Below are positions 45,901-56,800 of a stretch of DNA of 64,000 nucleotides, one piece after another. A model generated the notes under the pieces. That model worked only from the letters and a program-made list of their open reading frames with translations. It ran no database searches and was not told the origin of the DNA. Origin of the DNA: Odontesthes bonariensis (taxonomy: Eukaryota; Chordata; Actinopteri; Atheriniformes; Atherinopsidae); assembly GCF_027942865.1 (NCBI RefSeq), contig NC_134510.1, forward strand, positions 32,858,663 to 32,922,662. Reading direction: 5' to 3'. The first letter of the stretch is position 1; each line of letters opens with the position of its first letter. Position numbers and translations under genes: made by a program.

Positions 45901-46924
45901 CCAGGTTATGCCACAATTTGGCTAGAAACTGCCTGAACATTTGGGAGAGGCAATTCTAAGTGGCTGCATTTGTATCTATTTCCAGTGCAAGCGCACAGCG
46001 AACAATATGTGAGGCCCTTGAGTTGACAACAAATTGACACCTCACAACACAGCTCATCCTGAACTACCACATGTGTGTTTTGAGGATTCATCCATGAAAT
46101 CCGCAGCGGTCTCAGACAAGTCTTAGGGGATCTTCTCCCCCACATGCATCCCACCAACGCTGCTAGTTGTCTGCCCTCCTGTCTTAAGCCAGCCTTGGGG
46201 TGGAGGAGCTGCTAATCTCGAGCTATAGCTGAATTGGAAATCCTTAAGTCTATGTGCATGCTGAATGGGAGGAAGGGACTGGGAAAGAGAAGAGAAGTAG
46301 TTGCCCCTTGCACCTTGGCTAGATGAAAAACCCTCAGCCTGGAGAGGACAACACTGGCAGGGCAGAAGTCAAACTCCCAAGGCCGTAAAACGAAGTGAGA
46401 GAAACAAAGAGAAAGGAAAAAAGTAGCAAACTTTTTATTTTTCTGGCAGATTGTGGTCAAAAAGTGGACCTGGAATGAAAACTAAGTTTTTGTATATGAC
46501 ATTTACATTCAGTCTAATGGGAAACCTGTGAGTGGCTGCCGGGCTGCAGTGGCTTGATTGTTGGGAGTTGTATCTACTCGCCTACAGTATTGGATCATGT
46601 CGTACTCTTTTATTTAAGTTGAGCAGATTATGTAATGGGTTATGCGTCTGTTTTGTATTCAGAATCTGTTTGGGCCAAAACAAACTGGCAGTGAATACAA
46701 GATCTTGAAATGACATGACTTGCACAATGTATCACAAGATTTAATCATTTCAAGCAACTGTTTCACCATAGAGGTAATTCTTTTATCTGCACTGTGTTGT
46801 AAGACCGACATTTTTACAACACATCACATGACTGGTGCAATGGAAGAGCCAAGTTGAACTGTATGAACACAAGATATTTCATGTTTTGTTTATGTTGATA
46901 TACATAATTTTTTTTCTCACTTTA

Positions 46925-47385
46925 TAATGTTGGTGTTCCTTCTCACTTGGGGAAGTGTTTCAGGTGTTGTTTTCTTCCATTCTTCCGGCAAACACTGTGG
47001 GATTACCGCTGTCACATTGTTTGTTTCATCGTTCTCTACACATTTTTTATTGGGGACAGGTCAGGACTGAGGTCAGGTCAGGCCAGTCCAGCACCAACAT
47101 CCTCTTCTCGCCTTTGTAATGTGTACAGAATGTGGTTTCGAATTGTCTCGTTGAAAAATGTATGGAAGTCCCTGGAAGAAAAGATGTGGTACATACATAC
47201 ATTCTGCAGTAAGGGACATTTGTTGACAAACTGGCGATCCTCGGCCCATCTTTACCCAAAGACACTGCTTTTGTACCAAACAGTGATTATAATCACCTGT
47301 TGACATCGCCTCTTTGAAATAACAGTCTCATTCTCCTCCACTTTTTTTCTGGAATGTGTTGCATTGATGTGCATTACCATATCAA
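46925..47385 (-). mobile_element. Internally deleted DNA transposon relic (Tc1/mariner-type)
   Basis: Phrases typical of a fish Tc1-like element appear in order: GGGGACAGGTCAGGACTG, TGTACAGAATGTGGTTTCG, GGCGATCCTCGGCCCATCTT, AATCACCTGTTGACATC, and the terminal ACTTTTTTTCTGGAATGTGT. The segments are closer together than in a complete element and no transposase frame remains. The family is recalled from general knowledge of fish repeats, not from a search. It is the largest mobile element in the 24-kb onecutl upstream region. Confidence 0.5.
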
Positions 47386-49979
47386 GTTGGCAAAAAAGAA
47401 ATATGAAATATCTTGAGTTGAGCTGAGCTGAAGTTGAGTTGAAAAGTAGTTTAGTGATGCCAAAGATAACTGAACTGTTGCTGTGTATTATTTAGATTTA
47501 TAACTAGAAACAAAAAAATGAGGCAGATAGATCTTAGACATTTTTCCAACTTTTTCTGATTTGGGGTTGAGGTACCCATCATGGTGTTCGCTTATTGCTG
47601 CAACATGAGATCACAGTGTCCACAAAGTGTACAATCTGATCCACAGTTTGATCAAACAGCACCCATGTAACACTAATTACGTTTATTCCAGAGTTAAGCT
47701 ATTATTCTTTTACAACTGACAAACAACTATGGGTTATTTAATGATAATTACTGTACTGGTACTTTAAGTTTCTACATATCTAAAAATATGTGTTTTCCTT
47801 ATAACTTGTCATTTTTTGTCTTTTGTCTGTCCAGAGTGTATCTTGCTGTATTTAATACAAGTGTCCACACAAATCTATTTCTTTTTTTGCAGTTTTGAAA
47901 GTATGACACTATCAGATTGACCGGACCGTCCTGTTTTAGTATGACTAAAACGTTAATGCTTAATTTCTTCTTGGATAAATTTGGTAGAGCTGCAGTTGAA
48001 TATTTTTTAGATCCATTTCAATAACATCAGTATGACTGAGTCATTGTAACAGGTCTGTTATTCTTTCCCGAATTCCTCCAACAAGACGAGGCAAAGGTAC
48101 GTGATCGTTGCTGTTTATCTATTGAACTACTAAAATCAATTTCATTCAAATCTTTTGAAGAGCTGGACCTTTGACAAAGGAAGAAGAAAAGATTCATTCT
48201 TAAAATAGATTGGCATGAATTATGTTAAAAATGTGAAAATAAACATGGAGTTTTTGTGGAGGATGTACTCAGACCACTTTTGTTTTACATTTTGAAAAGG
48301 CCTAAATCAAGATGATTTGATTAAATCTCATTGATACTTAATAACGAAATAAAGATTCTCGTTCTGTATCAAAAGTTTCTGCTTTTCATCATGAGATGAT
48401 TCATCCTCTGCTCACCTTTAAGTTCAGTGGGACACATCCATAAATCAGCAGGCTTTTATGACAGCATGAAATTTACACAGGTACGGTGAGTAAACGTGAA
48501 GCTATAAATGCACATAAACACTGAGAAGGTGACATGGATTTAAGGAGAGAAGGTATGCTTTTTAAATATCCTAAAACATGTTTGGTGGAGATCCTTGGAG
48601 AGAGATTCTTGGTTTTTGAGGAGCTTTTGCTCTAAAACAACTTCCAGGTTTCGGTGTGGTAGAAAGCATTTCATTCGGTGCCTGAGTATCAGTACCAATA
48701 CGACAGATGAAGTCATCCAAAAGCTAAAACCCTTGGCTTGCACATTGTACATACTTTTCAAATTTTATTTTAACTTCTCAAGTCACGTCGGTGGATATGA
48801 AGAGAAGATTAATTTTACATCTTTTGGGACTTGTTTTTCCTTTTTTTTCCCAGTAATGCCTGTTAAAGAATGAAAAAATGTACAGTTCTAGTACAAATGC
48901 TCTCTTATTGGTAAGTTCCTACGCCTTTCAAGAACTGCGTCTCAATTTGGTGTCAAAATAAATGACCTCATTTAAAGTTTTTTTTTCAAATGCACATAGC
49001 AGCTTTAACTTTGTAATGTTTTGGGTTTAATTCCAGGGACTGTCTGCTAAAAATACATCATGTTAACGCTCCGGCTGTAAAAGAAGCGGCTAAAATAAAG
49101 ACAGATTCCCTATGGACACATAACAAAAAAACGACTTGACTTTATGGTGTTTGTTCCTAACCCCTCCAATAAATGACCTCACCATTCGTTTGTTTGCCTT
49201 ACTGTTAAAAACCTACATTTCATAACCACAGGTCTGGCAATGTTGACCATGATAATTTCTTTGTCCATGTAGGGTGTTTTTCAGATACTACAGTAAATCC
49301 ACTCATTTAAAACAATCAATACAGAGGGGGGGGGGGGTGTCCACTGCAGATGCCTGAACAGCTGATGCTAGAGGTTAAGTGTTCTAGAGTACACATAGAG
49401 GTATGTGTGCTAAAAAAAATGGGGAAAAAAAAGAAAGGCGCAAAGCTTCGAAGTGATGTATGTCCTTAAGCACCTCTGTGTGCTTTGCTGGCGCTGGTGA
49501 TGAGTAGTCGCTATGAATGGGTGGAAAAACAAGTCTAAGTGATGTGGCCCTCCAGTCACCTGACCATCAGCACTGCCATTGTGGGCCCGTAGCTGGCTCG
49601 CGTCTGCATGGCACGGCGACATATTGCGCCGGTATAAGGCAGTCAGTAGTTATTCATCATCCATAATGTTAACGATTACAGCATGTCGATAACAAACCCA
49701 GGAGTTAAATGAGTTTGTGCACTCAGCTACGCCTGCGCCGCGGCGGTTCAAGGTCACTCCCTCCCGTCCCTGACAGGAGGGATGATTCCCGGGCCATACT
49801 GCGAGCACACTCGTCTTCCTACAAGGTCAAGTGTGCCACTATTTAGAACAAATAGATACATAAAACACTCAGTCTTGTGGGTGGGTAAAGTATGAGGCAA
49901 GACCTTGGGCTGGGATAAAGTTGGCCAGCAGCTCGTATATTTCGTCCTGTACTTGTATTTCAGCTTGACACTTTGTCAA

Positions 49980-49996
49980 CCCCCCCCCCCCCCCCA
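49980..49996. repeat. Poly(C) run
   Basis: About fifteen C in a row, after a run of about twelve G at 49326-49337. Such runs are error-prone in assembly and can form quadruplex structures. Confidence 0.8.
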
Positions 49997-50689
49997 CCTC
50001 ATCCCCCCTCTAGTCGCTTTAACGTTTTCAAGTCCTTTTTATGTGACTGAACGCAAAAAGTTAGCATTGATTTTTGTCATGTAAGAGCTCACTGGAGTGC
50101 AATGCGAACGGATCTTGATCATCTCAAGATGACAAACTGTGTTTATCACTCAGCTTGGTGGCCAGCTGAATTTAGGCTCTGCAGTCTCCTTTAAGCTTAT
50201 CTGTCAAACACACCATGACCAAAGCTTCTATTCACCTATGGGTGGTTGAAAAAATGAAAATCCAGAGGGCCTTTGTGTTTGAGCAGGAGCAGGACAAGGC
50301 TAGGGTGCGTGGTGAGAGGATACACTTGATTTGGAGTCAGTTAGCAGCTCATGCCTATCGTTATGGACAATAGGGTAAGGGCAAGTGTCTCCCTCCCCTC
50401 AGCTTTCCTCTCTTCGTCACCCTGTCTTCTTGGCGTGCTTCCCCCAAGAGACACGAGCCAGGGGCTGAGCACTCTGATGGCCAAGCGTGACATTTAAACC
50501 CCTGCCCTGCGGTAGTTTTAGGGGGGCTTTGTGGAGGAGATGGGGGGTGCAGAGAGGTCCATCTGAGCACTGAGAAAGAAAAAAGGGGGTACGGACAGAG
50601 GCTCACCCTATAAACTCCCTATTACACGATGAACACGCGCTGCTCACCCCCCACCCCACTCCCCTGCAGAAATCCTTAGTGTGTCACTG

Positions 50690-50800
50690 CGGCGGGGGCC
50701 CCATTGTGCTCGGGCCTGCCGCTAAAGAAAAGGGCCCTTTGGTGGTAAACAATTCAGCTGTCCACTCTGATCACAATGGGGGCACATCCCATTGCTTTGA
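50690..50800. promoter_or_regulatory. Candidate enhancer with inverted pair of SOX-like sites
   Basis: GCCCCATTGTG (50698-50708) and CACAATGGGGGC (50772-50783) are inverted copies of an 11-mer, each with the SOXB-type core ACAATGG. A third ACAAT lies between them (AAACAATTCAG, about 50748). The arrangement is read directly; enhancer function is inferred. Confidence 0.35.
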
Positions 50801-53742
50801 GCATCTGTTTGGAGTAGGTATTGGTCCCCTCTCTGCTCAGCAGCGCTGTCCATACATAGACGGTGTGCAACTAAATCCCTGAATCTGCTGGCCCACTACC
50901 ACCTGCTCTCTGCCTCCCCTCCTTTCATCATTCTGTATTCGGATCAATACTGTGGACTCCACTGCAGTATCTCTCAAAAGACAGCCTTGTGTTGGCTGTT
51001 CAGTGGGAACACATGCATTTTAGAATTATGTACAGTGTGGAGGCCAACTATATGAGCTGATTAAGGCATGCATGAGAAAGAAGAAGCTTTTTGGAACAAG
51101 GCACCAGGAGTTACAAGAGCCACAGCCATGAGTGCTTGTTTGTGGCTACTCATCGCCACCTTGTGGTTGTTAAATATATTTCAACCTGCTGGTAAATGAA
51201 TCCACTGTTACCGTTTGGTTGTTTTATTCTATGGTTTTCTAATCTAATCAGCTGCAAAATATTTTTAATCGAGGCTTATGAACTTTACACCTCTGTCCTC
51301 TTCCAAATGACTTAGAGTTTCTTTTTGTTTAAAGTGGTATTAACACTAAATAGTTTTGCCCTATATCAGCAAAATGTTTATCTACATCAAAGGTAAAAGT
51401 ACTCCTCATGCAGTGTAGACCATTTTGGAATATTATAATGTTATATATTACAATATAATGTTTGATTCATGTTACTGATGTGTTAGCAACAAGACTTTAA
51501 TTTTCAAGCTAAAGTATTTTTGTTGCAGTGGGCCACTTGTAATTTTTTGACAGTGTGAAAAATCTGAACAAGAGCGTTCATAAGTTTGGCTGAATTTAGT
51601 GATAATGCTTGTTATGACCATACAGAACGCTTCTTAATTTAGTTTTCTAACTTTTTTTCCAAGATACGATCTGACTGGCATATTCTATGGATTTCCTCCA
51701 ACGCTCACCCGACTATCTGATTCCAAAGGGTTAACAGCGAGCGGGGTACTCTGCTGGGGAAGCGCTAATCAGCTCGGAAACATTTGCTGCCCTTCTGGCA
51801 AGGTCAGAGGGGGTCACGGTCTCTGTGCTGGATGTCCACTCTGTTCTTCGCTCCTCCCCCTCCTCCTGTAGAGCCCAGCCCCCCCCGGGGGCCTATAGAC
51901 CCTGCAGGCACAATCACCGAACCTCAACTATAGGCTCACAGAAGCTAGCTTTAATCTATATGGAGCCCTGGGATGGACTGCGGCTGTCTGTCCATCAGCC
52001 TGTCAGTGTGTCTTGCCTTGAACGCACACAGGCGGCCCCGGACCGACTCTATCGACTTAGAAAGTCCGAACCCAGATCTGTGATTGGTCTACAGAGGTGT
52101 CTGGCGGGCCCCTCCTCCTGTTTGACCAGCTGATTGATCTGTTAACACTGGCCGCTGGACGTGTGTCCCTGAATTTAATTTCAGAATTCATTTCTGGGAG
52201 ACGTGTGTGTACAGAAATGATGAAGAGTCCCAGGATCTGGGTGAAGGATTGAGGGCAGAGATGAAGAATAAACGCAATTTAGATTTATTTTCTTTCAAAA
52301 AGTGTTGGATATTTGGAACGTGCTTGAAGAGCACACTGGTCGAGTGTTCGAACCTTTAGGTTGTCTTACTTAACTCATTTCTTTTTACTCCTCCAGCTCA
52401 TTAATATATTGTCATTTGGGATCTATTTCTTAACTAATTTCTGTGATATGACATGACTCAACCTGCAAAAGAGCTTCGACCAGCAGTGCATTTCAGCATG
52501 TATCAATACTCTCTGAACCTTCAGCTGTTAAATTAATAGAAAGGGTTGAAAAATGCCACAGGAGTCAGGCTGTGAGGTTAGGTAACCCTAATTCATTTCA
52601 CAGCTCATAAAGAGCATCAATACACCGCTGAGTGGGGATTGTCCACCGTGGACTTCCCAGACCATTCTGCTTTATGCCTCTGTCTTATCTGAAATGGCCA
52701 TAAAAAACACAGACTATGAAATAAATGTGATGACCAACACAACTGCTGTTAGGAAGTGAACACTGATTTGATGGAGTCTCTCTTTCTCTGCCCCCTCTGG
52801 CCTGCTGCAGACGTGGGGAGGGCTGCTTGGATATGCATCACAAAGGCTTCCTGCAGTATTGATCTGCAGTGGGTTAAGGCAGTCTATCAGCAAATGTCCC
52901 TCTCTCTGGGAAAAACAATAGAAGATTAAAAACACACAGCTTGCCAGGCGGGAGGCTGCTGATGGGCCCTTATCTGGGCCCAAAGGTCACTGTGTGCAGA
53001 TATAATCCACTTTCACTTAACAGCTTCATTTAAGGCACCTCACATGCAAATGGAGGTAGGAGACAGGCTGGTTTTTGACATTTTTTTCGCCCCTCGAGAC
53101 CATTTTTACAGACAGGAACCTGAAACTAGCAGACGTCTGCATTTTCTTTTTCGAAATCAGGAAATCAGCCCAGGCGTCTTTCAGTTATCTGCATTGCCTC
53201 AAGTGCGACATTTGCTCAATCCAAGACAAAGGGCCCAAAAAAACGCTTTAAATTAAATCATCATGCAGTTTAAAATATCTAAACAGACGCTTACAAGAGA
53301 GATGTCATGCTTACTGTGTGCAACTGGTAAGGAAACTGTCCACCTTCTCTTCTACAACAAGGTTTACAAACATTGTCTTGAAATTGCAGATTAAACTTTA
53401 GTCGTTTTTTTTATTTTACTGAAATTTGCAGAACAGCAATTACACATAAGTAACTCACAATGGCAATAAGAAAGCACACATAACCAGTAAAAAATAACTG
53501 CTGCACAGTTTTGTTGAGTATTCCAGTAAAAAAGATGAATGATATGAACATATCTGTGGTCTGTATGTCATTCAATTCAACTAAACCAAACACAACTACC
53601 TTAGAGTGTCTATAAAGACCGACCCTTCACATGTTACTGAAACAAAGTGGGATTTCCTTTGAAAAAAGAAACACAAACTGTATAACTGTTGTTAAAAAAT
53701 GAGAAATATAAGTTGAAACCAACACTGCTGTCTGCCGTGGGG

Positions 53743-53838
53743 TCAGTAGTGGTCTTTAGGCTCGCTGAACTTGCGCTTCTTCTTAGTCGTGGAGGCAGCT
53801 GACGATTCCTGGCTGCTCAGAACGTCATACTGAGAAAC
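53743..53838 (-). CDS. hormad1: hormad1 last exon: nuclear signal and C-terminal closure motif
   Basis: Acceptor TGTTCTCAG; 31 codons plus TGA. It reads [20 protein letters not shown] and ends KDHY. Human HORMAD1 ends with a near-identical RKFSEPKEHI. This C-terminal tail is known as the closure motif that a HORMA domain wraps around for self-assembly on the chromosome axis. The Lys/Arg run is a likely nuclear localisation signal. Confidence 0.88.
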   Translation of the reverse strand, partial: VSQYDVLSSQESSAASTTKKKRKFSEPKDHY

Positions 53839-56800
53839 CTGAGAACAGCAGAAGAATCAATGCTGCTGACATTCAGTAAACCACAATATTTCATGTGTCT
53901 ATCAGGCAACATCCCACTCTGAAAACCCATAGTTATCAGGGCTGACTCATCTGCAAAACAAACAGGTTTCCTACGCATTTTCCGCTTCAAAATTCAGCTT
54001 AAATCTGCGCTGCACATCTTTTTCTGTCCACCTTCAGCTGTTTCACTATAAATCAAATGTTGAGCTTTTTCCAATCTGAGTTGTGGTTCGTGTGTGGTTC
54101 GTGTTTCCACCAACATCTGAACAGATTTAACGACTTTCTACACTTGTTAAACATAAAAAGTGTTCATTAAATAGCTCACAAGCTTGTATGAGTGCACATG
54201 CAAAGAGAGTCATCATGTAGAGCTTTCATTTTTACGAGAAGCTTGTGCAAACTCATCATCATATCAAACAATTTGTCTCAGGTTACAGTTAACAAATGCT
54301 GTAGGGAGGTTATCACCATTTTTTCCTTCGCTGCTGCCGGCTGCTTGCTCTTCACAGTCACGTTTGTCTCCTGCCCACACACACAGACACACATGCACTT
54401 ATGAGAAGCTTAAGAACATGAACTTAGAAATCACATTCCTAAAAATACATATGTAGTGTTTTACATATACACCGAACAGCCTCAACATTAAAGCCACTGA
54501 CAGATGGAGTGAGTAACGTCTTATCACAGCGCAGGATTCTGCTGGGAATTTGTGGGTTCTTTGTGTGAATTCACGTGCTGCTCAACATTATTTGAGACCT
54601 CGTGGCACCTGTGCCTCTGCAAACAACGCTGCTGAAAAATACTCAGAACAAGATCTTACACCAGATGGTCTGAAACATACCAGATTCATGGAAATCCACC
54701 TACAGGACATCTGCATATGTCCGCATCTATTTAGGCAAGGCAAGGCATCTTTATTTATATAGCGCATTTCATACCACAGGCAACTCAATGTGCTTAAGTG
54801 GCACGAGGAAGCTCCAGAATACAGTACTGCACAGGTGGTCTTAATGTTGTGGCTCGTTGTTATTGTAAAATAATCATATTTATATGGGTGATTTAACTGT
54901 AAAATGGCTCAGGTAAGGGTAAATTAAATGAAAGGAGTTGCCTTAAGGAAACATGTAACTTTAATTAGGTTTAGACACTGCAAACTCTAAGGAAGTGGAT
55001 GGATTCAGTGTCAGTAACTCACACATGTGAAGGCATAGACAGCATTTTAGGCTGAGGCTGTTTTATAGTGGCTCGCTGAAATAAAGAGTACAAAGAGACC
55101 TGGACGCTGCTGAGTTTTGAGTGCATGACTAACCGTTACGGACTTGATTATCCGTCCACTTCTGGTCCTCTTCAAGCCGACCTCCATGTCAGAGGTTTCC
55201 TTCACAAGAGTGTCCATCTGACAGGGGAGAGACGACCGTAATGCAAGCCACCTTTAAGTGCACTCAAAGCGACTTTTTGCTTCCTGTCTGAACAGAGCTT
55301 TAAGCCATTCTTCACATCTGAACTGCGAAGAGGCCCTTCGTTTATTTGAATTCACAATCACATCCCCAAGTGATCCCTTTTGTCAAAACCTAATAACATA
55401 GATGTTTTTCTTTATATTTTGAGGTGGGACAGCTTTTTATCCATGAGGAACATCTAGTTGCCACTGATTAGGAAGAACTTATATTCTTAAATCTCAACAC
55501 CAGTTTTCACTCGACAAGAATCAAAATACACCCAGCTACTCTCTATATAACTGGATTCTAGCTCTTTTTTCAATGTGGAAGTCTTGCCTACTGCAGCTTT
55601 CAAACGTTTTATGTGCAACATGCTCATCATCTGTTAAAGTAGGTTTAGTTTGGTCATACACACCTCTGTGGTTTCCTGACAAGTCTCGATCTTCTCATGA
55701 CAGCTCAGCTGGATCTCTTGAACCATGAAAAATAGATACAAAAATAGTTCCAGTCACATGTGATATCAGAAATCAGATTTAAAAGCTCTTTAAGGAAAAG
55801 ATATGCACATATTTCTTAGTTTAATAACTGGAAGATAATTAAAATGACAATGAATGGCTAAATTAACATGTAAAATCAACATTAAGAACCTCCTCAGCTG
55901 AATTTCACACTTTATGGCACAGCCCTGCTTATTCTTATGATGTTTGCAGTGATGCAGTCATGTTTGACAGGTCAAACTTTCTTAGTTCACAGACAAGACC
56001 AGACTGAACCCCGTAGACGTAATCATATATCAATTACCGTTGCTGTCCAGCTCTGTGTTCTCATTGTGAGGCTCCTCCACTTCTTTGGAGACATGACTCT
56101 AAAGGTTAAAACATGTTATCTGAACACCACAATCAGAAAATGCCAACACACTTGCCACAACAACAGAAGGCTGATCTCATCACTCTGACTTGCAACCTTC
56201 CTTTAGGCAGTTCCCTATCAATGCTAGTCACTGGGCTGCGTAATGCTCTGTATACTGATCCATATAATAGCTTTTACTCAAAAAATGTGACCCTGACAAT
56301 GAAAAGCTTTCACTAGAGAACAATTGATACAGTAAGAAATAACAGCTGTCCTTCAGATCAGAAGTGGACAGCTGTGATGTTGTTTTTCCATTACGAAGTA
56401 CAGTATAACACTGTACTGTACTGTTTATCTATTTCTTGGAGGCTTCTATTGTAGGTAGTACCATATAGCTAATACTAACTTGTACTTTTTTGGTACTAGG
56501 TCTGAGCTACCCAAGCTGGTATCATACGGTGACTTGGAAACACTGCAGACTGCAGATTGATAAGAGAGGGTCATCGCCTGTGTGCACATACTGACAGACT
56601 TCCGTGCTCTATGCAGTCACATAAAGTCTGGCACACAATTTACAATAAATCAGTGATATCTCATTTGTGCGCACTGATTGCATATTATGTGCACAAGAAA
56701 TGAATAGATGGCACTGTTTGGAAAAAAGAAGCATGAGTGCAGAGGTCCCTACTGCCCATGGCCAATTTTAGAGAATGAAGTCATTTAAGGATTTTGCTGC

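Larger units (their letters stand above)
35915..46924. other. Upstream gene desert, part 2
   Basis: No coding exon with domain-like protein was found. Pyrimidine tracts at 36340-36440 and 38605-38700 and a polypurine tract at 40580-40672 account for several long ORFs. Blocks of complex sequence carrying ONECUT-type ATCAATA cores recur (36639, 36967, 39280, 42168, 42904, 43791, 44946, 45694). Confidence 0.5.
47386..53742. other. Gene desert between hormad1 and onecutl, part 3
   Basis: No coding exon found. (TTGAG)n-like short repeats lie at 47413-47443, a G12 run at about 49326 and a C15 run at about 49980. ATCAATA cores occur at 49315, 50943, 52502, 52616 and 52857. Confidence 0.5.

Noticed and set aside
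52340..52365. GTGTTCGAACCTTTAGG resembling a tRNA B box
   Set aside because: No matching A box, acceptor stem or terminator T-run at the right distance.
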